A stretch of 64,000 nucleotides of DNA from Streptacidiphilus sp. 4-A2 (GCA_014284505.1 JAAFYY010000001.1:4340001-4404000), one strand, 5' to 3'. Shown: positions 1 through 11,332, numbered from the stretch's first letter. Numbers and translations: made by a program. Notes: generated by a model not told the origin, from the letters alone.

Positions 1-573
1 CACCGGGGCCAGCTTGCGGTGACCGCCGCTGAGCCGCTCGAACGCCTCGCGCGGCTCTATGCCCTCCTCCAGCAGCAGCAGGTCCGTGGACATGACCTGG
101 GCCAGGCTGGTGAAGCGGTCCACGCCCTGGCAGTCCGACTCGGTGACCACGCCGACCGGCTTGCCGTCCTCGACCACCACCAGCGCGCCGTGGGCGCGCT
201 TGGGCAGCAGCGACAGGGCGTCGGCGACGGTCGCGCCCGGGTCCAGGGTGATGGCGGTGTCGACCACCAGGTGCCGCTGCTTGACCCAGGCGATCACATC
301 GGAGACCACCTCCAGCGGGATGTCCTGCGGGATGGCGACCAGGCCGCCGCGGCGGGCCACGGTCTCGGCCATCCGGCGGCCGGCGATGGCGGTCATATTG
401 GCGACCACCAGCGGGATGGTGGTGCCCGTGCCGTCCTGGGAGCTGAGGTCCACGGCCTGGCGGGAGCCCACCGAGGAGCGGCTGGGCACCATGAACACAT
501 CGTCGTAGGTCAGGTCGTACGGCGCGGAGGGGCGCTCGTCGTAGCTGCCGGTCTGGGGGTTCAGGAAGCGCAT
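1..573 (-). CDS. guaB1: GuaB1-type IMP dehydrogenase/GMP reductase family protein, N-terminal part
   Basis: The N-terminal 191 codons of an IMPDH/GMPR-family protein run off the left window edge. The start is the ATG at 573 (MRFLNPQTGSYDERPS). Residues about 22-95 match the TIM-barrel start of the family (YDDVFMVPSRSSVGSR, then PLVVANMTAIAG), and residues about 100-190 look like the inserted CBS pair (HGALVVVEDGKPVGVVTESD). Actinobacteria carry this paralogue beside true guaB; it is usually annotated 'GuaB1 family IMP dehydrogenase-related protein' and has been linked to GMP reductase activity. The catalytic Cys loop lies outside the window, so the reaction cannot be checked here. The visible part has no frameshift. 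It lies downstream of rpe, with a hairpin between them. Confidence 0.85.
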   Translation of the reverse strand, partial: MRFLNPQTGSYDERPSAPYDLTYDDVFMVPSRSSVGSRQAVDLSSQDGTGTTIPLVVANMTAIAGRRMAETVARRGGLVAIPQDIPLEVVSDVIAWVKQRHLVVDTAITLDPGATVADALSLLPKRAHGALVVVEDGKPVGVVTESDCQGVDRFTSLAQVMSTDLLLLEEGIEPREAFERLSGGHRKLAPV

Positions 574-745
574 GGAGGCGGGACTCTCTGGGAGTTGGGG
601 AGCTCGGTGCGGTCGGCTCGGACGGGGACGGCAGCCACGGTCGGGCGACCCGATCCCAACGTTCGATTCTCGTACACAGGACCGGCCGAGGCCAGTCGAG
701 CGCGACATCCTGCATGTCCGCACAAGGTTCCGGAGGGCCCGGCCC

Positions 746-775
746 CCGGGGCCTGTAGCTTCCTACAGACCCCGG
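746..775 (-). terminator. Hairpin after rpe
   Basis: A 13-base stem with one mismatch (746-758 against 763-775) and a 4-base CTTC loop begins 15 bases beyond the rpe stop codon. It has no clear U-tract, as is common in high-GC actinobacteria. It may end rpe transcripts before guaB1. Confidence 0.6.
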
Positions 776-790
776 CCCCGGCTGCCGGTG

Positions 791-1477
791 TCAGTGCTGG
801 TCCACCCAGGGTGCGGCGGCGGTTGCCCGCTCCGCCTGCTCGCGCAGCGCCTGCACGGCCGCGGCCGGGTCGTCCGCCCCGTACACGGCCGAGCCGGCCA
901 CGAAGACGTCGGCGCCGGCCTCGGCGCAGCGCTCGATGGTGGTCGCGGACACCCCGCCGTCGACCTGGAGCCACAGCCGCAGGCCGTGCCGGTCGATCAG
1001 CCGACGGGTACGGCGGATCTTGGGCAGCGTGATGTCCAGGAACGACTGGCCGCCGAAGCCCGGCTCGACCGTCATCAGCAGCACCATGTCGAGCTCGGGC
1101 AGCAGGTCCTCGTAGGGCTCGATCGGGGTGGCCGGCTTCAGCGCCATCGATGCCCGCGCCCCCAGCGAGCGCAGCTCGCGGGCGAGCCGCACCGGCGCGG
1201 CTGCGGCCTCCACATGGAAGGTCACCGAACCGGCGCCCGCCTCCGCGTACTGCGGGGCCCAGCGGTCCGGGTCCTCGATCATCAGATGGCAGTCCAGCGG
1301 GATGTCCGTCGCCTTGCGCAGTGACTCGACGACCGGCAGACCCAGGGTGAGGTTCGGGACGAAGTGGTTGTCCATCACGTCCACGTGCAGCCAGTCGGCG
1401 CCGCGTACGGCCTCGGCCTCCTCGGCGAGGCGGGCGAAGTCCGCGGACAGGATGCTGGGGCTGATCTGAGGGCTCAT
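791..1477 (-). CDS. rpe: Ribulose-phosphate 3-epimerase
   Basis: Interconverts ribulose 5-phosphate and xylulose 5-phosphate in the cytosolic pentose phosphate pathway. The 228-residue product is the usual length and is unbroken. Visible family motifs are SPSILSADFARL at the N-terminus, VDVMDNHFVPNLTLG (metal-binding His/Asp region), HLMIEDP, the phosphate loop TVEPGFGGQSF and LQVDGGV. The start is the ATG at 1477. It follows rsmB in the same direction with an 89-base gap, so it may share its transcript with rsmB, fmt and def. Confidence 0.95.
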   Translation of the reverse strand: MSPQISPSILSADFARLAEEAEAVRGADWLHVDVMDNHFVPNLTLGLPVVESLRKATDIPLDCHLMIEDPDRWAPQYAEAGAGSVTFHVEAAAAPVRLARELRSLGARASMALKPATPIEPYEDLLPELDMVLLMTVEPGFGGQSFLDITLPKIRRTRRLIDRHGLRLWLQVDGGVSATTIERCAEAGADVFVAGSAVYGADDPAAAVQALREQAERATAAAPWVDQH

Positions 1478-1566
1478 GCGGGTAGTATCCCGCGCCGCCC
1501 GCGGGAGCGGACCCCGCAGCTCAGCCCCGGGGCGCGGTCAGTACCCGCACCCCGGGCGGCCGGGCG

Positions 1567-3026
1567 TCAGCCGCGCTTGCGCAGCAGCGCGAGGTACATC
1601 GCGTCGGTGCCGTGCAGGTGCGGCCACAGCTGCACGTCCGGCCCCTCGCCCAGGCCCGGGACGCCGGGCAGCAGCGGCCTGGCGTCGATCCACTCCAGGT
1701 CGTCCCGCTCGCGCAGCACGTCCTGCACCACGATCCGGGTCTCCGCCAGGTGCGGCGAGCAGGTCACGTAGCCGACCACGCCGCCCGGACGCGCCGCGTC
1801 CGCCGCCGAGCGCAGCAGCCCGCGCTGGAGCGGCCCCAAGGCGGCGACATCCTCCGGACGGCGGCGCCAGCGCGACTCCGGACGGCGGCGCAGCGCCCCG
1901 AGACCGGAGCAGGGGACGTCCACCACCACCCGGTCGAAGCTTCCCGGACGCCAGGCCGGGCGCAGCCCGTCGGCGGTGATCACCGTGTACGGGCCGGGGT
2001 TGCCGTCCAGGGCGCGGGCCACCAGCGCGGCGCGGTGCGGCTGCGCCTCGGAGGCGACCAGCACCGCCCCGCGCTGCGCGGCCAGCGCGCCCAGCAGCGC
2101 GGCCTTGCCGCCGGGCCCGGCGCAGGCGTCCAGCCAGCGGCCGTCCCGGCCGGACAGCGGCGCGGCGGCGAACGCGGCGGCGACCAGCTGGCTGCCCTCG
2201 TCCTGGACCCCGGCGCGGTTCTCCCGCACCGCCTCGACCCGGCCCGGCTCGCCGCCCTCCACCAGCCGCACGGCGTACGGGGACCACAGCCCGGCCTCGG
2301 TGTCCTCCTCGGGCAGCGACTCGCGCAGTTCCCGCGCGGTGGCCCGGCCGGGGCGGGCGACCAGGGTCACCGCGGGCCGGTCGTTGTCGGCGGCCAGCAG
2401 CTCGGTCACCGCGGTACGGCCGCAGTGCTCCGGCTGCCAGACCCGAGCGCGTCCCACAGCGCGGAGACCACCCAGCGCGGATGCGAGTAGCGGACCGCCA
2501 GGTGGTCCTCGGCGTCCTGGTCGTAGGGCGGGGCGACCTGCTCCAGCCAGGTGTCCAGGTCCTGGGTGCTGATCTTGCGCATCACCGCGTTGACGAACTT
2601 GGCCCGGCCGTCGCCGAGGACCACCCGGGCCAGCTCCACCGTCGCCGAGACCGCGGCGTGCGCGGGGATCCTGGTGCCCAGCAGCTGGTGCGCGCCGAGC
2701 GAGAGCACATCCAGCACGGGCGGGTCGAGCTTGCTCAGCGGGCGGTCGATGCAGGCCGCGATGATCGCGTCGTAGCTGCCGCGCAGCCGCAGCGTGCCGT
2801 AGACCAGTTCGGTGGCGAAGGCCGCGTCCCGGCGCTCGAAGCCCTCGTGCTGCTCGGCCTTGCGCAGCAGCGAGGGCAGGATCAGGTTGGCGTAGGCGTC
2901 GCGCTCGTCGACCGCCCGCAGCGCCTGGAAGGCGACCATCCGGGCCGGGTCCTTCTTGGGCCTGCGGTGCGGGCGCGGGGTCTTGGGGGCGCCGGGGTTC
3001 TTCGCGGGGCTGGCGGGAGTGCTCAT
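1567..3026 (-). CDS. rsmB: 16S rRNA (cytosine-5) methyltransferase RsmB, frameshifted
   Basis: SAM-dependent m5C methyltransferase of 16S rRNA (Fmu/Sun/RsmB family). Residues about 25-160 form the NusB-like RNA-binding domain (DAAFATELVYGTLR). The C-terminal Rossmann domain carries DACAGPGGKAALLG (SAM site) and the two Cys motifs DVPCSGLGALRRRPE and VTCSPH. The two halves are in different frames. The break is near 2440-2455, where ...ALWDALG passes to ...VWQPEHCGRTAVTELLAADNDRP; one missing base explains it. The start is the ATG at 3026 (MSTPASPAKNPGAPKT). It lies between fmt and rpe, the usual streptomycete order. Confidence 0.9.
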
Positions 3027-3193
3027 GCGGGGGCCTCAAAGGAAGGTGCTGGCGTTGGCTAGGAGGGGCCGGGCGGCCGGGACTGTGCCGGTGACCCGCC
3101 CGCCCCGATCCTCCCCCTCGACCCGCGCCCGGACAAACCGAGCGCCCGGGCAGCCGGGACCCCGGGCAGTCGAGCGCCCGGCCGACCGACGCC

Positions 3194-3231
3194 GGCTGAC
3201 CCCACGGCCCCCGGGCGCCGTGGGGTCAGCC
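3194..3231 (-). terminator. Hairpin overlapping the fmt stop codon
   Basis: A perfect 14-base inverted repeat (3194-3207 against 3218-3231, half GGCTGACCCCACGG) includes the fmt stop codon at 3226-3228. It may act as a terminator or an mRNA 3'-end stabiliser between fmt and rsmB. Confidence 0.6.
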
Positions 3232-4153
3232 GAGCCGCTCCCCCGGCTCCAGCCGGGAGCCGCGGGCCCAGTCCCCGGCCGCCATCCGCTTCTTGCCCTG
3301 CGGCTGGACCTCGCCCAGCTCCACCTCGTGGCTGCCGGTACCGACCCGGACGGTGTTCTTGGCGACCGCGATCTCCCCCGGCGCCAGCTCCGCGCGTCCG
3401 ACGGCCAGCCGCACCGGTCCCAGCTTGAGCCGCTCGCCGCGGAACAGCGTCCAGGCGCCGGGCGCGGGCGTGCAGCCGCGCACCAGCCGGTCCACCCGCA
3501 GCGCGGGGGCCTGCCAGTCCACCCGGGCGTCCTCCACGTTGATCTTGGGAGCCAGGCTCACCCCGTCGGCCGGCTGCCGACGCGGCTCCAGCTGCCCGCT
3601 CTCGATGCCGTCCATGGTCGCCGCGAGCAGCCGGGCGCCGGAGCGCGACAGCCGGTCCAGCAGGTCCCCGCTGGTGTCGTCGAAGCGCACCTGCTCGGTG
3701 ACCGTCCCGAAGACCGGGCCGGAGTCCAGGCCCTCCTCGATCAGGAACGTCGACGCGCGCGGTGAGCTCGTCACCGGCCAGCACCGCGTGCTGCACCGGA
3801 GCCGCCCCGCGCCAGGCCGGGAGCAGCGAGAAGTGCAGGTTCACCCAGCCGATCCGGGGCACCTCCAGCGCGGCCTTGGGCAGCAGCGCGCCGTACGCGA
3901 CCACCGGGCAGCAGTCCGGGGCGATCTCCGCGAGCCGGGCCAGGAACTCGGGCTCCCGGGGCCGGGCGGGCCTGAGCACCTCGATCCCGGCCTCCTGCGC
4001 GCGCTGCGCGACCGGGCTGGCGACCAGCTTGCGGCCGCGGCCCGCGGGTGCGTCCGGACGGGTGACGACGGCGGCCACCTCGTGCCGCGACTCGATCAGG
4101 GCGTCCAGCGCGGGCAGGGCGACCTCGGGGGTTCCGGCAAAGACGAGCCTCAT
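3226..4153 (-). CDS. fmt: Methionyl-tRNA formyltransferase, frameshifted
   Basis: Formylates Met-tRNAi using 10-formyl-tetrahydrofolate. The N-terminal part (ATG at 4153, MRLVFAGTPEVALPALDAL) contains the formyl transfer motif NLHFSLLPAWRGAAP. The C-terminal part, in another frame, has EEGLDSGPVFG with the catalytic Asp, then the anticodon-side domain ending GSRLEPGERLG. The break is near 3750-3765, between AGDELT and STFLIEEGLDSGP. The full length of about 309 residues is normal. It is paired with def, which removes the same formyl group after translation starts. Confidence 0.93.
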
Positions 4154-4196
4154 GCGGTGGGTGCCTCTCGGACGGCGGATCAGAACAGGTGTTCAG

Positions 4197-4245
4197 GACA
4201 GGCGGGCGGGGCAGGCAGGCGGGGCAGGCAGGGCAGGCAGGCGCG
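4197..4245. repeat. Short GGCAGGC/GGCGGGG tandem repeat
   Basis: A purine-rich low-complexity array built from GGCAGGCA and GGCGGGGCA units fills part of the fmt-def gap. A similar CAGGACAGGG array lies before pyrF. No coding frame is supported. Confidence 0.6.
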
Positions 4246-4292
4246 GGACGGTTCCCCGGGGGCGCGGGCTGCCCGGGCCGGCGGTGCGGCGG

Positions 4293-4838
4293 CTAGCGCG
4301 CTCCGCCGAAGGTGGCGTGCGGGGAGACCTTGACCTGCGGCGCGCCCCCGCCCGCCCACTCGGACTCGCGGATCGCCCGCAGCGCGGCCTTGCGCTGCTC
4401 GCGGTCGAGCCGGTCGATGAAGATCACGCCGTCCAGGTGGTCGGTCTCGTGCTGGATGCAGCGGGCGAGCCGCTGCGTGCCCTCCACCCGCACCGGGTCG
4501 CCGTACTCGTTGAAGCCCTTGGCGACCACGCCGTGGGCGCGCACGCAGTCGAAGGTGAGCCCGGGCAGCGACAGGCAGCCCTCGGGGCCGTCCTGCTCCT
4601 CCTCGGACAGGTCGAGCACCGGGTTGATCAGATGCCCGGTGACCCCGTCGACGTGGTAGGTGAACACCCGGAGCGAGACGCCTATCTGCGGGGCGGCCAG
4701 ACCGGCCCCGGGCGCTTCCTTCATGGTCTCGGTGAGGTCCTTGACCAGGGTCCGCAGCTCCTTGTCGAACACCGTGACCGGCTGCGCGGTCAGCCGCAGT
4801 ACCGGGTCGCCGAAAATTCGGATCGGCTGGATCGCCAC
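4293..4838 (-). CDS. def: Peptide deformylase
   Basis: Metal-dependent removal of the N-formyl group from nascent proteins at the ribosome. The 181-residue product is intact and has all three motifs: GAGLAAPQIG (motif I), EGCLSLPG with the metal-binding Cys (motif II) and QHETDHLDG (HExxH, motif III). The start is the ATG at 4838 (MAIQPIRIFGDPVLRL). It lies upstream of fmt, in the usual def-fmt pairing. Confidence 0.96.
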   Translation of the reverse strand: MAIQPIRIFGDPVLRLTAQPVTVFDKELRTLVKDLTETMKEAPGAGLAAPQIGVSLRVFTYHVDGVTGHLINPVLDLSEEEQDGPEGCLSLPGLTFDCVRAHGVVAKGFNEYGDPVRVEGTQRLARCIQHETDHLDGVIFIDRLDREQRKAALRAIRESEWAGGGAPQVKVSPHATFGGAR

Positions 4839-5131
4839 GTACAGGCTCCCGTCGGTTCAGGCCCGGGGTACGGGCTGGGTGGTGCGGCCCCCGGAAACCT
4901 CGGGGCCGCTGCGCCGGGGCCGCGCACCGTGGCGCCCCTGGCACCGGCCGGACAGCCTCCCCCGCGTCAGCCGAACAGTCTACCGAGCGCGACCGCCGCG
5001 CCCTGCCGTTCGCGCACGCACGCCCCGTAAGCCGATGGTGTGCGCCCGCACGCCCCCGCCGTGACCCGACGGGCACCTGCGCCGTTGGTCAAGGCAGATT
5101 GACCGCCGGTTTCGAAAGGCTGAACCTCATC

Positions 5132-5851
5132 ATGGCCGAACACGCCACGCACGACGCCCGCGCCAGGGCCAGCCTGCACCTTCTGGTCCGGGACATCGAG
5201 CGGGTGCGCCGCCAGGTGGACGCCCTGCGCACGCTCACCGCCCAGCTCGGCAACGTCTACCGGCCGCGGCGGCCGACCACCGCGGCCGGGTTCGTGGTCT
5301 ACGGCCGCGCCCCCGCCCCCACTGTGCGGCTCGCCCAGGAGCTGCGCGACAGCGTGGAGGGGCTGGTCGCGGCGGCGTGGAGTTCGACCGCTCGCTCGGC
5401 TTCTCCTGGGACTCCGTCGGCTCGGCCCTGGGGGTGACCAAACAGGCCGTGCACCGGCGCTACGGGGTACGCCGCGGCGGGCCGGAGGCCGAGCAGCTCA
5501 CCGGCCAGCGCACCCCCGGGGACGCCCTGGCCGAGGTGCTGGCGGGCGCCGCCGGCGGCGGCGCCGGCTCCGCCGCCGAGGAGCCGGCCGCGCTTCCCGG
5601 CGGGCTTTCCCGGACCGTGCCGCGGCCCGGCGCGAGGCCGCCACCGCCGCTCCGGGCCATGCCACCGCTCCCGGCCATGCAGTGGTCCCGAACCATGCCA
5701 CAGGTCCCACTCATACCGCGCTCCCCACCCATGCCGCGGCCCCCACCCATCCCGGCGTTCAGAACCATGCCGGGGGCCAGAACCACACGGGGTCCCCAAC
5801 CATGCCGGGGTCCCCAGCCATGGCGTGGTCCCGGCTCAGGAAGCTCGCTGA
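5132..5851 (+). CDS. Helix-turn-helix protein with His/Pro hexapeptide repeat tail, frameshifted
   Basis: The product begins MAEHATHDARARASLHLLVRDIERVRRQVD (helical). A helix-turn-helix follows (FSWDSVGSALGVTKQAVHRRYG), similar to the small DNA-binding proteins often found beside priA in streptomycetes. The tail holds about ten copies of a six-residue unit x-H-x-x-x-P (GHATAP, GHAVVP, NHATGP, THTALP, THAAAP ...), ending GVVPAQEAR at the stop at 5849-5851. Three frame changes are needed, near 5375-5385, near 5560-5600 and inside the repeat near 5790-5795. I chose this reading because the repeat and stop then fit and the gene ends just short of convergent priA. The function of the tail is unknown; it might bind metal, but nothing here proves that. 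Confidence 0.7.
5655..5833 (+). repeat. Ten-copy 18-bp coding repeat (hexapeptide x-H-x-x-x-P)
   Basis: The array encodes His at every sixth residue and usually Pro at the sixth position of each unit. Its length is 179 bases, one short of 10 x 18, which fits one missing base in the ACGGGG run near 5790. Before that point the frame starts at positions divisible by three; after it the frame is shifted by one and continues NHAGVP, SHGVVP to the stop. Confidence 0.75.
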
Positions 5852-5869
5852 GCCGACCGCGGGCCTGTC

Positions 5870-8065
5870 TCAGCCGATGTCGAGCGGGTCGATCCGGATG
5901 CGCACCGGATCGGTCTGCTTGCGCGCCATCCGGGCCGCGTAGGCGGCCTTGACGGCCGTGGCCAGCGCCGCGCCCTGCCCCGGGGCGACCCGCAGCAGCA
6001 CCCGCTCCAGCAGTTCCCCGCCACCCGGGCCCCGGCTCGGCGGCAACGCGACCGGCCCCAGCACATCCGCCCCCGGCGGCAGCCGGATCAGCGCCAGCAG
6101 GTCCGCGACCGCGGCCGGGCTGCCGGTCAGCGACGCCATCCGGGACACCGGCGGGAATCCCAGTTCGGCCCGCTCACCGAGCTCGGTCGCCGCGAAGCCC
6201 GCCGGATCCCAGCGGACCAGCGCCTGCACCGGCCGCAGTGTCGGTTCGGCGACGATCACCACCCGCCCAGCCGCTGCGGCGGACCAGTGCCGCAGCGCCC
6301 AGCCAGCGCCGCAGCGCCTCCTCCCCGGCCCGCAGGTCGGGACGGTTCAGCAGCGCCCAGGCATCCAGCAGCAGCGCCGCCGCATAAAACCGCCCTCGGC
6401 GACGGCTCGGCTCCCGGCGTGGACACCACCAGCGCGGGCGTGCCGGGTACGCCCGCCAGCACACGCCGTCCCGCCCCGAGGTGCGCACCGGCACCGAGGG
6501 GAAGGCCCGGCCCAGCTCCTCGGCCGTCCGCCGGGCGCCCCCCACCTGCGCCGAGCCTGCGGAACCGCACTCCTGGCAGTGCCAGTCCCCCTCCGGACGC
6601 CCGCACCAGGCGCAGTACAGCACCCGTCGGCCTCGCGGGCCTCCAACGGGCCCTGGCACTGCGCACAGCCCGCTCCTGGTCCGGCAGCGGGCGCAGGCCA
6701 GCCGGGGCACATAGCCCCGCCGGGGCACCTGCACCAGCACCGGGCCCTGCTCCAGCGCCTCCCGCGCGGTGCGCCAGGCCAGTGTCGGCAGCCGCGCCGC
6801 GTGCGCCGCGCCGTCCGAGGCGAGCTCCTGGTCACCGACCGTGCGGATCAGCGGCGCGCTGCGGCGCACCTGCTCGCGGTCCCCGGCCAGGGCTCCGGCC
6901 CAGCCCGCGCGCAGCAGCTGGGCGGACTCCGTGGTCACCGCGAATCCGCCGAGCGCGCCGCCGCCCCGGCCTCCGCCGCGCGCAGCAGCAGCACGTCGCG
7001 GGCGTGCGGGAAGGGCACATGCTGATCGCTGTAGCCGCTGTCGCCGTCGTCCCAGATCGCGACCAGGCCGAGGCCGGTCAGCGGCGCGAACATGGCCGAG
7101 CGGGTACCGACCACGGCCCGCACCGAGCCCCGGCTGACCGCCAGCCAGCGCCGGTAGCGCTCCTCCGGCCCCAGCCCGGCGGTGAGCGCGACATGGTGCC
7201 CGGAACCGAGCAGCTCCAGCAGCGCGGCGTCCATCCGGTCCACCGCCCGGCCGTCGGGCAGCAGCACCAGCGCGCCGCGCCCGGACGCCAGAGCGGCGGC
7301 GACCGCGCGGGCCAGTTCACCCGGCCAGCCCTCCACCGGGGCCCGCCCCGGGCCGTCCGGGTGCCTGCCGTCCGCCTGCCCGCCGTCAGCCGGCCCGGGC
7401 GCGGCCGGCGCCGGCTGCTGCCCGCCGGGCAGGGCGGTCCAGACCGCGCGCGGGAGCCGCCGGAGGCCAGTGCCGCCAGGAACTCCGGCCCCTGCGGATA
7501 GCGGCTCCAGCCGCCGGGCGCGGGCGGCGGCGGGGGTGGCAGCGGCTCCGGCGAGGGCTCCGTCTCGGGGCGGTTGTGCTTGGGCGGGATCGCCAGCTGG
7601 AGCACGTCGGCGAGCGGCCCGGCGTAGCGGTCGGCCACCGCCCGGCACAGCCGCAGCAGCTCGGGGCCGAGCACCGGCTCCGGCGACAGCACCTGCGACA
7701 GCGGCGACAGCGGTCCGGGGAAGTCGCTCTCGGCCAGCCGCTCCACCAGATAGCCGTCGATCAGGGTGCCGCCCTCGCGCCGCCCCTGGCCCTTGACCAC
7801 ATGCCCGCCGAAGCGCACCCGCACCCGCACCCCGGGCTGCGCCGACTCGTCCAGCCTCGCCGGGACGGAGTAGTCGAAGTAGCGGTCCAGATGCGAGAGC
7901 CCCTTGTCGACCACGACCCGGGCAACCGGCAGCCGCAGCGCGGCGGGGGCGGCTTGGGCTTGGATTTGGCCTTGCGCAGCTCGGCGCGCACCAGCTCCAG
8001 CTGCACGGCCGGCCCTTCCCCGGGGCGGCCGACGGCGGTTCGGGCGTGGGTGGCATCTCGGACAT
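5870..8065 (-). CDS. priA: Primosomal protein N' (PriA-like, probably helicase-inactive), several frameshifts
   Basis: Replication-restart factor of the actinobacterial PriA type. The order is an N-terminal DNA 3'-binding domain (VARVVVDKGLSHLDRYFDYSVP and VRVRFGGHVVKGQG), a central domain with GALVLLPDGRAVDRM and VVGTRSAMFAPL, then a Cys-rich zinc region (CARC, CAWC and CQEC pairs) and a C-terminus ending RIRIDPLDIG. The position of a DEAH box reads AIWDDGDSGY, and no Walker A GxGKT is seen. The actinobacterial family is described as lacking detectable helicase motifs. At least five frame changes split it (near 8030, 7940, 7460, 6960 and 6270, with more near 6400-6660). The start is the ATG at 8065 (MSEMPPTPEPPS). 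Confidence 0.85.
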
Positions 8066-8165
8066 CGCACCAAGTCCTATCAGAGCCGACGGACATTCCC
8101 CGACCTGCGGGAGCCACGGCGGCCCGCCGCTGATGCCGAAGCGGGGCGGCGGCAGAATGCGGTCC

Positions 8166-8539
8166 ATGGACAACATCAACGATTTTGGCGGTGGACAGCA
8201 CTCACCGGACGTCCTGGTGGTCACCACCAACGACGTCCCCGGCCACCGGGTGGACCAGGTCATCGGCGAGATCTTCGGCCTGACGGTCCGCTCCCGCCAT
8301 ATCGGCAGCCAGATCGGCGCCGGACTGAAGTCCCTGGCCGGCGGCGAGCTGCGGGGCTGACCAAGACCCTGGTGGAGAGCCGCAACCAGGCGATGGACCG
8401 GTTGGTGGAGCAGGCCCGCGCGCGGGGCGCGAACGCGGTGCTGGCGATGCGCTTCGACGTGACCGAGGCCGGCGGCGGCAACGGCACCGAGATCTGCGCC
8501 TACGGCACCGCCGCGGTCATCAGCCCGGTCGGCGGCTGA
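8166..8539 (+). CDS. YbjQ/UPF0145 family (heavy-metal-binding domain) protein, frameshifted
   Basis: A small protein of about 124 residues, of the UPF0145/YbjQ family, which forms homo-oligomeric rings; its function is not settled. The N-terminal part reads VLVVTTNDVPGHRVDQVIGEIFG and the C-terminal part reads LTKTLVESRNQAMDRLVEQARARGANAV, the usual family end with GTEICAYGTAAVI. One C is missing near 8357: CGGGGCTGACC should be CGGGGCCTGACC. This turns codon LTK into a premature TGA. The start is the ATG at 8166. It is convergent with metK. Confidence 0.85.
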
Positions 8540-8544
8540 CACGC

Positions 8545-8590
8545 CGCAGGGGCCCCGCCCGGGCGCTACGGCCCGGGCGGAACCCCTGCG
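8545..8590. terminator. Bidirectional terminator between ybjQ-like gene and metK
   Basis: A long hairpin has an 8-base outer stem (CGCAGGGG with CCCCTGCG), a 2-base internal loop and a 10-base inner stem (CCGCCCGGGC with GCCCGGGCGG) around a 6-base loop. It lies between two convergent genes. Confidence 0.85.
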
Positions 8591-8635
8591 TGTTACGGCG
8601 CTCCGCTTGTTGCTTGCGCTACGGAGCTACGGCGT

Positions 8636-9841
<1,206 letters not shown>

Positions 9842-10002
9842 AGCGCTCCCTGGGTTGCAGCGGCTGCTGACTGAACAACCCGACCTTTTGCCGGGCTGTC
9901 CGGAAAGACTTGGGTAGACGTTTACTGACCGGAGTGTAGCCAACCGAACCATGTGGCCGTCCAGTGATCTCACATTCTGGCTCACTATCCGAGCAGAAAC
10001 GT

Positions 10003-11200
10003 TCAACCCAGCCGAACTGCCACCAGATCCCAGACCGTGTCGGCGAGCTGTTCCTTGGGGCCGAACGGCACCGGGGTCTCGGCTCCGTCGGAGGCCAGGA
10101 CCACCGCCTCGTTGTTGGCGCTGCCGAAGGCCCGGTCCTCACCCACCTCATTGACAACCAGCAGGTCACAACCCTTTCGGGTGATCTTTTGGCGCCCGTG
10201 CTCAAGGGCGTGGTCGGTCTCCGCGGCGAACCCCACGACGACCTGCCCGGGAGCGCGCCGCTGCGCCGAGAGCTCGGCCAGAATGTCCGGGTTCCGGACC
10301 AGTTCCACCGGGGCCGGTTCGGCCCCCTCCACCTTCTTGATCTTCACATGCTCGTAATGAGCCGGGCGGAAGTCCGCGACCGCGGCGGCCATCACCACCG
10401 CGTCGGCCCCCTCCGCCGCCGCCAGCACCGCCTCCCGCAGCTCCAGCGCCGTGCCCACCCGGACCACGTCCACCCCGGCCGGGTCGGGCAGCTCGGCGTT
10501 GGCGGCCACCAGGGTCACCCGGGCCCCGCGGGCGGCGGCGACCGCCGCCAGCGCGAAGCCCTGCCGCCCGGAGGAGATGTTGCCCAGGAAGCGCACCGGG
10601 TCCAGCGGCTCACGGGTACCGCCGCCGAGACCACCACCCGGCGTCCGGCCAGGTCGGCCGAGATCCCGGCGGCGCCGCGGGCCAGCAGCCGCCGGCACAG
10701 TCCGAAGATCGCCTGCGGGTCCGGGAAGCGCCCCTTGCCGGTGTCCGCGCCGGTGAGCCGGCCCACGGCCGGTTCGATCACCACCGCGCCCCGGCGGCGC
10801 AGCGTGGCCACGTTCTCCTGGGTGGCCGGGTGCTCCCACATCTCGGTGTGCATCGCGGGCGCGAACACCACCGGACAGCGGGCGGTCAGCAGGGTGTTGG
10901 TGAGCAGGTCGTCGGCCAGCCCGTGGGCGGCCTTGGCCAGCAGATCCGCCGTGGCGGGGGCCACCACCAGCAGGTCGGCGTGCTGCCCGATGCGCACATG
11001 CGGCACCTCGTGCACGCTCTCCCACACCTCGGTGGAGACCGGGTTGCCGGAGAGCGCGGACCAGGTCGCCGCGCCCACGAAGTTCAGGGCCGAGGCGGTG
11101 GGCACCACCCGCACCTGATGGCCCGCCTCGCTGAACAGCCGCAGCAGCTCGCAGGCCTTGTAGGCGCGATCCCACCGCTCACTCCGAGCACGACGTTCAT
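10003..11200 (-). CDS. coaBC: Bifunctional phosphopantothenoylcysteine decarboxylase/phosphopantothenate-cysteine ligase, frameshifted
   Basis: Performs two steps of coenzyme A synthesis. The start is the ATG at 11200 (MNVVLGVSGGIA), then after a break near 11165 the sequence continues YKACELLRLFSEAGH. The CoaC flavoprotein domain shows LVVAPATADLLAKAAHG and PAMHTEMWEHPATQENV, the actinobacterial form of the PxMNxxMW motif. The CoaB domain follows a second break near 10610 and shows EPLDPVRFLGNISSGRQG and VGFAAETD. It ends LADTVWDLVAVRLG. It is downstream of rpoZ with a terminator-like hairpin between. Confidence 0.94.
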
Positions 11201-11237
11201 TCCCGCACCACTCCCTACCAGGACCAGATCCGGAGGC

Positions 11238-11289
11238 AAAAGACAACGCGCGACCCGCAGCCGGCCGATGGCCTGGGCTGCGGATCGCG
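11238..11289 (-). terminator. Intrinsic terminator after rpoZ
   Basis: Read on the minus strand, a 14-base stem with one G-U pair (halves at 11276-11289 and 11249-11262) is followed by CGTTGTCTTTT. It lies between rpoZ and coaBC, so coaBC probably has its own promoter or depends on read-through. Confidence 0.75.
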
Positions 11290-11332
11290 GCGTTCGTCCA
11301 GTCACTGCCCGCGTCGTCGCGGGTCCGGGGAC

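Noticed and set aside
9842..10002. Possible SAM riboswitch upstream of metK
   Set aside because: I looked for the conserved SAM-I and SAM-IV core segments on the gene strand and did not find them. A covariance-model search would be decisive.
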